This document shows, piece by piece, positions 14,930-21,539 of a stretch of DNA of 33,647 bases. Position numbers and translations under genes: made by a program. Below the pieces are notes generated by a model, which saw only the letters and a program-made list of their open reading frames with translations, searched no databases and was not told where the DNA came from. Positions within the stretch are counted from its first letter, which is position 1; each line of letters opens with the position of its first letter. The stretch comes from Corallococcus exercitus (GTDB lineage Bacteria; Myxococcota; Myxococcia; Myxococcales; Myxococcaceae), in NCBI RefSeq assembly GCF_003611585.1, contig NZ_RAVW01000044.1, positions 1 to 33,647 on the forward strand. Direction: 5' to 3'.

Positions 14930-15268
14930 ATGCCGATTGAAGTGACTGGTCTTGCGGAGTTGGTTCGAGTTCTTGATGAGGCTCGAAGGAGTGCCCCCAA
15001 GGCCTATCAGCTTGATGGGAGCCTGGGACCCATGGGTAATCGCGTTAAATACTTGGCTTTTCGGTTTCCGACGCCGCTGGGCTCGCAGTCTTTCTCCCTC
15101 GCGTCCGACACTCATATGAGCGCGGTCGACATGTTTCTCGCACTTGCACGCGACGCACGGCGGATAGAGGAAGTGCTCGAACTCGCGGAAACCCCTCGCG
15201 GAAACGCCAAGCTCGTCCTCCGCTCCGCTAGGCGAATCAAGGGCTGGTACTGTTACGTGGAGAGATGA
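14930..15268 (+). CDS. Small hypothetical protein downstream of the HNH gene
   Basis: This 112-aa protein starts at ATG 14930 behind TGGGAGGAGCC, a strong ribosome site. It is soluble, with no signal or membrane helix: a short helix (LAELVRVLDEARRSA), a central beta-like part (KYLAFRFPTPLGSQSF), a helix (MSAVDMFLALARDARRIEEVLELAE) and a basic end (LRSARRIKGWYCYVE). No family is recognised. It lies 63 bp after the HNH gene on the same strand and is the last gene before attR, so it may be the partner or regulator of the HNH protein. Confidence 0.65.
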   Translation: MPIEVTGLAELVRVLDEARRSAPKAYQLDGSLGPMGNRVKYLAFRFPTPLGSQSFSLASDTHMSAVDMFLALARDARRIEEVLELAETPRGNAKLVLRSARRIKGWYCYVER

Positions 15269-15572
15269 ACATCCGACTTCACTTTTAGATGGAAGTGACG
15301 CTCAAGAGGGATGCTTCAACTGAGGGCTAATCCAAAGAGGCTGGGGGATAGAGGCATCTGCGCGTCACATTGAACCTGTCGTGCTCGAAATCATTCAGGG
15401 GTGGCCAAGTGCTCTGCTACCTTACGGCTATGTGCCCCCAGTGTGCCCCTCCAGCGAGGATTGAAGGGGCACACCAGGGAACCCCCCCGGGCCAGAACGG
15501 GATGGCGTCCCGAGCGGAACCAGGGCGACAGGTGGGTAACCGCGCGTCCTGCGTGAGGTTTCCTGTCGCACT
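15269..15572. other. Non-coding right end of the element
   Basis: No gene is supported in these 304 bp. The section contains the right arm-type repeats (15430-15475) and leads directly into attR. It is probably reserved for recombination. Confidence 0.6.
15430..15475. repeat. Right arm-type repeats with inverted copy
   Basis: 15430-15451 repeats the left arm block 1717-1738 in the same orientation with one mismatch and contains two TGTGCCCC units. A third unit lies inverted at 15466-15475 (AGGGGCACAC), pairing with GTGTGCCCCT at 15441-15450 as a 10-bp stem with a 15-nt loop. The block lies about 100 bp inside the right core. It fits integrase arm sites; the hairpin might alternatively stop transcription. 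Confidence 0.6.
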
Positions 15573-15596
15573 GGCGAAGGTGACGCTCATCTTCGC
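15573..15596 (+). repeat. attR core: 24-bp direct repeat at right end of element
   Basis: Identical to 1617-1640, including GCGAAG-N11-CTTCGC. It is followed by CATCCAGTAG, which finishes the displaced host copy of the SIMPL gene with the same KVTLIFAIQ-stop ending. Upstream bases have no homology to the SIMPL gene, so only the terminal codons were duplicated. DNA right of here is the original downstream neighbour of the SIMPL gene. Confidence 0.9.
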
Positions 15597-15669
15597 CATC
15601 CAGTAGGCGCGGCTGGGGGACACTCCAGGAAGGGACGTCGTCACCTGCGTCCGGACCTGGAGTGGACCC

Positions 15670-17148
15670 ATGCGCGTGGGCGTCCTGTTGTGTTGCGCGG
15701 TCGTATTTCTCACGGGCTGTGCCTCGACTGCCTCCAGCAGGACCCTGCGCTACGCGCCCCGGGAGTCCGCGAGGGCACGAACTCCAGGCACGAATGCCGT
15801 CCGCGCCATCGCGAGCTCCGGCGTGCGCACGGATGCCTGGGAGCAGTTGCTGACGGACGCGGGACTGGAGACGCGGGACGCGCGTCCTCTGGGCGCCGTG
15901 CTGACACCGACACAAGCGGCGCGGCTGCTGGACGTGCTTCTGGAGAAGCCCGTCACGCTGGCCTACTTCCCGCCTCGGATGGCGGCGAGCTTCCTGCTGC
16001 GCGAGGTGCTGGAGAACGGCGAAGTCTCACGCGAGGAACTGCTGCGACGAGTGGAGCGATTCTCTCGGGAGCAGGTCGCGGTGTTGCGACCGGACGGCTA
16101 CCTCGCGTGGGCGCTCAGCGGACGCACGCAGCAGAAGGTGGCACCCGTCGAGTGGAAGGACGGCGCCTTCCGCGCGCACGGCTTCGAGCTGGGCCGCTTC
16201 TACAGCGGCAAGGGCGGCGTCTTCCGTGCCGTGGATGCGCGGCTCCAGGCCTCGGATGGGCGACCCCTGGCAGAGGTGTACGACGACGCGGACGTCATCA
16301 ACCGCTCGCTGGATGGAGCCGAGGATGCCTTCGTGGAGCTGTACCACGCGCTGGGACAGGTGCTCACGCGTCCCGTGGATAGCGTCGCGGGTCTCCGCAA
16401 CCTGCCTGCGGGCGTAGCTGCACTCATCGCCTCATCGCCCGCGTACTGGGAGCGCTTCCAGTCCATGACCCGTGGTGAGCAGATCCGCGAAGCGTCACGA
16501 CTGACGACGGGCCTGTTCGTCACCTGGGGCGCGGCCTCGGCCACGACACGGACGCTGAAGGGGATGGCGCTGGGGGCGGAAGTCTCGGTGCCAGTGCTCT
16601 CACTGTCGGCGGAAGGAGCGCTGGCGCTGGAGCGCGTCGCGGTGCCAGTGGGACGTGCGGCGGCGGTGCTGGGCGGAGGCCCTGGAGCCGCTGTCATCCT
16701 CCTGCGGTCCAACACGACCGGCACGGGCGCTGCGCCCTCCATGGGGCCTGGGCAATGGGGGTCCGCCAATGAGTCCTTGAAGCCGCCTGCTCGGCGCTAC
16801 CAGGAGCAGATCACGGGGCACTCGGCGGATGAGGCGTACTGGGTCGGAGGCGTGGGCCCGAACAGCGGAGGCGTGAAGTTCGACGGCTTCAAGGACGGGG
16901 TACTGCTGGAGGCCAAGGGACCCGGTTACGCGAAGTTCTTCGAGGGACTGGAGCCCAAGGAGTGGTTCCGGAACTCCGGAGCACAGGGGCTCATTGACCA
17001 AGCCCAGCGACAGAGCGACAAGGTACGGGGTATGGGCATCCCCATCGAGTGGCACGTCTCGGAGACGCATGCCGCGAATGCCATCCGGAAGCTGCTTGAG
17101 GACGCGGAAGTCAAAGGAATCAAGATCATCAGCACTCCGGCGCTCTGA
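15670..17148 (+). CDS. Lipoprotein polymorphic toxin with C-terminal Tox-REase-5 domain (SitA-like)
   Basis: This 492-aa protein begins with a lipoprotein signal (MRVGVLLCCAVVFLTGC; lipid on C17). Residues 25-360 form a long N-terminal region with a hydrophobic stretch around 280-355 (Ala/Gly/Val-rich) that may help membrane transit. The last 117 residues are a restriction-endonuclease-fold toxin: D405 in KFDGF and E414-x-K416 in LLEAKG form the PD-(D/E)xK site, followed by QAQRQSDK and PIEWHVSE. It should degrade nucleic acid in competitor cells. Lipoprotein toxins with swapped C-termini (SitA) are passed between myxobacteria by outer-membrane exchange; this architecture fits, but the SitA link is inferred. 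The immunity gene follows 12 bp downstream. Confidence 0.85.
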   Translation: MRVGVLLCCAVVFLTGCASTASSRTLRYAPRESARARTPGTNAVRAIASSGVRTDAWEQLLTDAGLETRDARPLGAVLTPTQAARLLDVLLEKPVTLAYFPPRMAASFLLREVLENGEVSREELLRRVERFSREQVAVLRPDGYLAWALSGRTQQKVAPVEWKDGAFRAHGFELGRFYSGKGGVFRAVDARLQASDGRPLAEVYDDADVINRSLDGAEDAFVELYHALGQVLTRPVDSVAGLRNLPAGVAALIASSPAYWERFQSMTRGEQIREASRLTTGLFVTWGAASATTRTLKGMALGAEVSVPVLSLSAEGALALERVAVPVGRAAAVLGGGPGAAVILLRSNTTGTGAAPSMGPGQWGSANESLKPPARRYQEQITGHSADEAYWVGGVGPNSGGVKFDGFKDGVLLEAKGPGYAKFFEGLEPKEWFRNSGAQGLIDQAQRQSDKVRGMGIPIEWHVSETHAANAIRKLLEDAEVKGIKIISTPAL

Positions 17149-17160
17149 GGAGAGAACATC

Positions 17161-17922
17161 GTGACCGGTAAGTCCGAGCCTGAGAGCTACCCTGAAACCT
17201 ACAATGCTGGCGCCTACTGGGGCCCGCGTAAGGAGTCACCCGAGGAGTGTGCTCGGCGAACGGCAACCTTCCTCAACCTCCTGGCTTCGTGCGACCCCCT
17301 TCTGGCTCAATGGTACAAGCCCGCCAAGTCACGCAAGGACGCGCGCAATGCGCCCCTCATGCCGCCTGATGTGCCCACCTTGACCGAGCTGTTCCGACGA
17401 GGCGTTAACCGCGAGAAGGGAGGGCCGATCATCGAGCAATTGGGCTTTCGCTTCTCCTTTGACAACGGTGGGACCGGTGGTGATTACGCGAGTCTGCGCA
17501 TCAATGGCGGCATGTATTCAGAAGCCGTTTCCAACCACTGCGTACTTTCCCTGCCATCGAAAGGGCTGAATGCGGGCCGGTTGCTCACTACGCCAGTGCT
17601 GACGGACGTTGTGCGCGGCATGGTGTCTTCTTGGGAGCCGGATTGGGCGTTGGCAGGCTCCAGCGCATACAGGATGCAGTACCCGGAGCCAGACTCGGCG
17701 CCCTTTTCCCTGGGGTGGTTTACGTACCTATCAATTCGCTTGGGCACGGTGCCGCCACTTCCCGCCCCCGTGCGCATCGAGCAGGTGGAGGACAAGGGCA
17801 CATTGATCATCCTGACCCCCGAGCGCTTCACGGTCGCCAACCCCGAGCACATTACGCTAGCGCGGCGTGTGCGTGAGTTGTTGGCTCGAGCGGGCCTGCT
17901 GCGACCCGTGCTCTCACCCTAG
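17161..17922 (+). CDS. Imm52-family immunity protein
   Basis: This 253-aa cytoplasmic protein should bind and neutralise the preceding nuclease toxin. The N-terminal segment ETYNAGAYWGPRKESPEECA (residues 8-27) and the following FLNLLASCDPLLAQWY are typical of Imm52 proteins, which often sit beside Tox-REase-5 toxins. The GTG start at 17161 lies behind GGAGAGAAC, 12 bp after the toxin stop, so the two form an operon. The gene is complete and its stop overlaps the stop of the convergent gene at 17919 by a few bases. Confidence 0.82.
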   Translation: MTGKSEPESYPETYNAGAYWGPRKESPEECARRTATFLNLLASCDPLLAQWYKPAKSRKDARNAPLMPPDVPTLTELFRRGVNREKGGPIIEQLGFRFSFDNGGTGGDYASLRINGGMYSEAVSNHCVLSLPSKGLNAGRLLTTPVLTDVVRGMVSSWEPDWALAGSSAYRMQYPEPDSAPFSLGWFTYLSIRLGTVPPLPAPVRIEQVEDKGTLIILTPERFTVANPEHITLARRVRELLARAGLLRPVLSP

Positions 17923-19223
17923 AGCTTGAAGTTCCAACCCGCGAGGTGCCGCAGCTCGCTCGCGCCTCCCGTGGGGATGCGCTCCGGCACGGGCTGGCCG
18001 TGCGGAGGGGCGGGCACGTCTACCTCGATGCGTTTGACCCCGGGGGTCTTGTCGAGCCCGCCGCACCAGGTCTGCCAGCGCTCGCCACTCAGACGATCCC
18101 GGAAGCCGATGCCCACCACCTGCTCCGCCGTGGGCGGCGCGGGGGAGAGCAGGTCGAGGTACTCCATCCGGCCTCGCAGGATGCCCCGGCCGTCGGTGCG
18201 CACCTCATGGCAATAGGCCGCCCCCCACAGGTCCTCGCGCAAGCGGATGGCGTACACGCTGCCCGGCGTCGGCGGGCCCGTGATGGACCTGGGCCGGGAG
18301 CCGGCCGGGCTGGCCGTCTTGCGGCGCGCGGGCGCGGTTGCGATGGGTGCGGGGGGCTCCGCCTCCGGCCGTGGGAGATGGCCGAACAGCGTGGCCACCA
18401 GCGTCTCTTGGAGGCCCTCCTTCGCGGACCACCACGCCAGCGGCGCCGGCACCTCGACGTGGGTCGAGGGACGACGGTCGCGCTCGATGGCTGGCGTGAA
18501 GCGGGTCATCAGGCCCGGATGTTCCGGTGTCTGGAGGATGCCGATGAACGCGAGCGCTTCCAGCACGGTCTCGCAGCGATAGGGACGGTTGGCGCTCAAG
18601 AGCCGGGCCTTGTGGAGCGCGGTGCGCGCCTGGCTGTAGCGCGTCGCGGGGGGAAGGCCGCGCAACAGCTCGAGCACCTGGTGGAACACCCAGACATCCC
18701 GGGGCGTGGGCGTGGGCCAGGAGGAAGGCGGGCTGTCGAGGGCCGCGGCCAGGGCGAGCGCGCCGTTGACCGGATGGTCGACACCCCAGTCCCCGCCCGA
18801 CAGGTGACGCAGATACGCGACGGAGGTGACGTCGATGGCGCCTGCGTTGAAGAAGCAGACACGGCAGCTGCCTCCTCCCATGCGCTCTTCGGCGTGGGCC
18901 GGCATGGCCCTCCCCAGGATGGCGGCGGGCAGCACGCTCAACCAGGCGAGGTCGGCGGACACCATCGAGGCCACGAACGCATCGGCCGCCGGGCGCAGGT
19001 CGACCTTCGCGGCGGACCGGCGCAGCGTGTCGATGGCCTCGTCATGTCCCCACTGGATGAAGGCGTTGGGCACCAGCCCGGCCGCCTTCAGTTGCTGATG
19101 ATCCGCCTCCGTGAAGGTGGAGGGGATCCGGTGGCTGTAGCGGCCGTCGTCATCGAAGGCGCTGTTGCGCGAGCTGTAGACGCGCTCCAGCAGGGCCATG
19201 ACGGCAGGATCGGGACGGGTCAT
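17919..19223 (-). CDS. Unknown 434-aa protein
   Basis: I do not recognise this protein. It has no signal peptide. Residues 1-250 are helical (for example DAFVASMVSADLAWLSVLPAAI and GALALAAALDSP). A Pro/Arg-rich linker follows (about 280-325), then a beta-rich C-terminal domain starting GSVYAIRLREDLWGAAYCHEV. That last part loosely resembles Imm26-type domains, which start with a similar G-x-V-x-x-I-x-L pattern; this is a weak hint. It is convergent with the toxin-immunity operon and 34 bp upstream (in coding direction) of the SCO gene end, so cotranscription with the SCO operon is possible. Confidence 0.75.
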   Translation of the reverse strand: MTRPDPAVMALLERVYSSRNSAFDDDGRYSHRIPSTFTEADHQQLKAAGLVPNAFIQWGHDEAIDTLRRSAAKVDLRPAADAFVASMVSADLAWLSVLPAAILGRAMPAHAEERMGGGSCRVCFFNAGAIDVTSVAYLRHLSGGDWGVDHPVNGALALAAALDSPPSSWPTPTPRDVWVFHQVLELLRGLPPATRYSQARTALHKARLLSANRPYRCETVLEALAFIGILQTPEHPGLMTRFTPAIERDRRPSTHVEVPAPLAWWSAKEGLQETLVATLFGHLPRPEAEPPAPIATAPARRKTASPAGSRPRSITGPPTPGSVYAIRLREDLWGAAYCHEVRTDGRGILRGRMEYLDLLSPAPPTAEQVVGIGFRDRLSGERWQTWCGGLDKTPGVKRIEVDVPAPPHGQPVPERIPTGGASELRHLAGWNFKL

Positions 19224-19257
19224 CTCCAGGGCACGGTACGGGAGGCGGCCCGCGCCG

Positions 19258-19911
19258 TCACTCCTGCGCTTGTGCCAGCAGCCGCGCGTCCCGGAGCAGG
19301 GCCTCCAATCCCTCCTCGCCCTCGGTGACGCGGTAGTAGCCGCGAAGCTGTCCCCCGGCGTCCACGAGGATGAAGTGCTCGCCGTGGAAGACGCTGAAGA
19401 AGTCGTCCTCGCCCGCGTCGGCGTCGCGACCCATCATCACCCGGAAGCCCTCCAGCACGGTCGTCTCCACCTGATCCAACGGACCCGTCAACAGCGTCCA
19501 GTTGGACGTGTCGATGCGGTGGTCGCGCGCATAGGTGGTCAGCCGCTCCGGCGTGTCATGACGCGGATCCACGCTGAACGAGGCGAAGCGCAGGTCCAAT
19601 CCCCGCTCCCGCGCCTGACGCTGCACCCGCAGCATCTTCTCCGTGAGCAGCGGGCAGACGGTGGGGCAGCGGGTGAAGAAGAAGTCCGCCACGTAGAGGT
19701 GGCCTCGCATGTCGGCGTCGGAGAAGGAGCGTCCCGTCTGCGCCGTCAGCTCGAAGCGCGGGAGCGGCCCGTACCGGGGCAGGTTCTCCGCGGCGATGCG
19801 CGCGCGTTCGCGTTGAACACGCGGCCATGCGAGGAGCACCAGCGCGACTGCCAGCACCCCCGCGAGTGCGAGCCAGGGAAGGGACTTGCGAGGAGGGGAC
19901 ATGGAGTTCAT
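19258..19911 (-). CDS. SCO1/SenC family copper-binding thioredoxin-fold protein
   Basis: This 217-aa membrane-anchored protein probably helps insert copper into a cytochrome oxidase. One N-terminal helix (PWLALAGVLAVALVLLAW, residues 12-29) anchors a periplasmic thioredoxin fold. The copper-binding CxxxC is FTRCPTVCP (C82, C86), and the third ligand is H176 in FHGEHFILVD, at the usual spacing before the LVD strand. Its ATG overlaps the upstream gene's stop (ATGA at 19908-19911). Family and key residues are clear. Confidence 0.92.
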   Translation of the reverse strand: MNSMSPPRKSLPWLALAGVLAVALVLLAWPRVQRERARIAAENLPRYGPLPRFELTAQTGRSFSDADMRGHLYVADFFFTRCPTVCPLLTEKMLRVQRQARERGLDLRFASFSVDPRHDTPERLTTYARDHRIDTSNWTLLTGPLDQVETTVLEGFRVMMGRDADAGEDDFFSVFHGEHFILVDAGGQLRGYYRVTEGEEGLEALLRDARLLAQAQE

Positions 19912-20444
19912 GGGAGGCGGCAGGTGCGCAGACAGCGTGCGTCCGCGATGACGCGTTCGGAGGTGGGGAGGTCCTGGCTCGAGTCGTACGCGCCCCGGAC
20001 CTGGAGGCGTTGATCCACCAGCAACAGGAGGCGTCCGCGCTCCCAGAGCCGCTGCCAGCCCGGGTGGAGTTCCGTGGATTCGTCCCGCGACGCCGCGATG
20101 ACGACCCGGACAGGGACGCCGTCCGCCTCCAGCCGCTCCTGGATGCGTCGCAGGACGGAGAGGGATTGCGCCTCCGGCTTCAACACGCCCTGGAGCAGGG
20201 TGAGCTGTCCATGCAGCTGCCCGGTGTCCAGCGGCTGTCCCCGGTCATCGCGAAGCGTGAGCGCGGGCAGCGGGCCATACACCGGGGGCGGGACCTCCAG
20301 CTCCCAGGTGTCGTTCGGGGCAGGCGCCTCCGACCAGGCGAAGTCCAGCACCGCCACGAGCCCCGCGCACGCGAGCGCGGACACGGTCAACCCCGCGGCT
20401 CCCAGCACCACGAACACCCATGACGAGGACGGAGGAGCGGACAT
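19908..20444 (-). CDS. SCO-like protein lacking the CxxxC motif
   Basis: This 178-aa protein shares the layout of the following SCO protein: an N-terminal helix (SWVFVVLGAAGLTVSALACAGLV), then VYGPLPALTLRDDRGQPLDTG, matching the YGPLPRFELTAQTGR segment of its partner, then a thioredoxin-like core (GQLTLLQGVLKP, LLLLVDQRLQVRGAYD). The place of the copper-binding Cys pair is taken by VLKPEA, so it should not bind copper in the SCO way. I chose ATG 20444 (behind GGAGGAG region reading TCCGCTCCTCC on the plus strand) over the open frame to 20546. It may be a degenerate partner or chaperone of the SCO protein. Confidence 0.75.
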   Translation of the reverse strand: MSAPPSSSWVFVVLGAAGLTVSALACAGLVAVLDFAWSEAPAPNDTWELEVPPPVYGPLPALTLRDDRGQPLDTGQLHGQLTLLQGVLKPEAQSLSVLRRIQERLEADGVPVRVVIAASRDESTELHPGWQRLWERGRLLLLVDQRLQVRGAYDSSQDLPTSERVIADARCLRTCRLP

Positions 20445-20524
20445 GCCGGCGCACCCTCTCGCATCCGGGCCGCATGCGCGATGCGACACCTTGTCGCAGA
20501 ACGCAGGCCGACCTCTTCCGCTAC

Positions 20525-20953
20525 ATGGCGGGAATGATGAAGGCACTGCTGATGGGGATGCTGTTGTGGGGCGCGACGCCCTCCGCCGGTCCAGACGCGG
20601 GAACTGTGAGCGCGCGAACCTCCGTGGGGACGGCGGCCAGCGCCTCCGGCCGGCTCCGCGTGGAGGTCCTCTCCGCGATGCCGGCCCTGCGACGAGGCGT
20701 TCAGACCTTCCAGGTGCGCGTCACCGACGCCGGGTCGGGCAAGCCGGTGCCCGGTGTCGTGCTGACCGTCCAGCCCTGGATGCCCGCCATGGGCCACGGC
20801 ATCTCCGAGGTCCCCCGCGTCACCGCTCGGGAGCCCGGGACCTTCGAGGTGTCCGACGCGGACCTCTTCATGCCCGGCGTCTGGGAGCTGCGCTTCACGC
20901 TGAAGGGGACGGTGGAGGACACCGCCACCGTCACCCTCAAGCTGGGACGGTAG
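20525..20953 (+). CDS. YtkA/FixH-like secreted domain protein
   Basis: This 142-aa protein has a short signal peptide (MKALLMGMLLWGATPSA) and one beta-sandwich domain with the features of the YtkA/FixH-like family: VRVTDAGSGKPVPGVVLTV, then WMPAMGHG (Met/His-rich loop), then PGTFEVSDADLFMPGVWELRF. Such domains often sit near copper and cytochrome-oxidase assembly genes, which fits its divergent placement 80 bp from the SCO pair; the gap should hold both promoters. The start may be ATG 20525 or the ATG pair at 20534. A role in copper handling is inferred. Confidence 0.75.
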   Translation: MAGMMKALLMGMLLWGATPSAGPDAGTVSARTSVGTAASASGRLRVEVLSAMPALRRGVQTFQVRVTDAGSGKPVPGVVLTVQPWMPAMGHGISEVPRVTAREPGTFEVSDADLFMPGVWELRFTLKGTVEDTATVTLKLGR

Positions 20954-20955
20954 GC

Positions 20956-21408
20956 TCAGGGCTCGAGGGCCGCGCGAGCCGTCTCACGCGGCATCAGGCC
21001 GCTGAACGCGTAGATGAACGCGCCGTTCTCCGTGACATCCACGGTGCAGGCGCCCGCGTGCGACAGCCCCTCCAGCACCTCCTTGGCTTCGGTGAACGAG
21101 AGCTGACTGCTCGCCGCCACCTCGGCGATGGTGACGCGGCCTCCGTGCTGCTTCGCGCAGGCGAGCACGATCCGCTCGACGTCGCGGGAGTCCAGCGCGG
21201 CCCGCACCCCGGGGGCATCCCTCAACTCGGGCGGCAGCTTCGCGCGCCGCGCGGAGCGGATGAGGGCCAGGCCTGCGAGGACGAAGACGGCGCCGAGGAT
21301 GAGCCCCGCGACCGTCTGGTCCACGGTGCCCTTGATCAGCTTGTCGATTTCGCTGCCAATGCCAAACACGCCGAACGCGGCGAGCGCCCAGCCGATGATG
21401 TTCTTCAT
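20956..21408 (-). CDS. Small inner-membrane protein with a C-terminal helical domain
   Basis: This 150-aa protein has two transmembrane helices (about 4-20 and 30-49), a positively charged loop (RSARRAKLPPEL) and a cytoplasmic domain, residues 75-140, with helix-turn-helix-like spacing (RVTIAEVAASSQLSFTEAKEVLEGLSHAG) followed by a short wing-like strand pair (ACTVDVTENGAFIYAF). I chose ATG 21408 behind GGGGGC; the frame remains open far upstream but those residues are the antisense of other coding sequence. No family name is certain; it could be a membrane-bound regulator. Confidence 0.75.
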   Translation of the reverse strand: MKNIIGWALAAFGVFGIGSEIDKLIKGTVDQTVAGLILGAVFVLAGLALIRSARRAKLPPELRDAPGVRAALDSRDVERIVLACAKQHGGRVTIAEVAASSQLSFTEAKEVLEGLSHAGACTVDVTENGAFIYAFSGLMPRETARAALEP

Positions 21409-21539
21409 GAAGCCCCCATGGCGGTCCCCGCGCCAATTCATACCAGAAGACGCCGTGTCTCCAGCGCACGCGGACCTCCATTCGGAGTGCGGTGGTGCGT
21501 GTCCCCTGGTGCAGGGCCCGAGGCCTGATGCTGGAGGGG

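Larger units (their letters stand above)
1617..15596. mobile_element. Integrated satellite-like genomic island carrying CBASS and other defence cargo
   Basis: The island lies between two identical 24-bp core repeats, with a tyrosine integrase gene ending about 110 bp from the left core and arm-like repeats near both ends. It holds a coupled regulator-primase-helicase-xis-int operon reading left and a cargo of kinases, CBASS, an IS remnant and an HNH protein. I see no capsid, terminase, relaxase or type IV secretion genes. It is therefore not a complete phage or ICE. A phage satellite or other replicating integrative element fits best, but helper dependence is not shown by the sequence. Confidence 0.88.

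Noticed and set aside
15441-15475. 10-bp hairpin as a rho-independent terminator
   Set aside because: No T run follows on either strand, and the units recur at the other end of the element, so an arm-site role is more likely.
1617-15596. Complete prophage
   Set aside because: No terminase, portal, capsid, tail, holin or lysis gene can be recognised; only replication and integration genes plus cargo.
15370-15606. 78-aa open frame ending in KVTLIFAIQ
   Set aside because: It is not a gene; its end is the displaced tail of the SIMPL gene in attR and the rest is non-coding island end.
17946-19328. 460-aa plus-strand frame
   Set aside because: Antisense shadow of the 434-aa unknown protein; the minus frame has better amino-acid composition and a clear end next to the SCO gene.
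20074-21528. 484-aa plus-strand frame
   Set aside because: Crosses the SCO-like, YtkA-like and membrane-protein genes in wrong frames.
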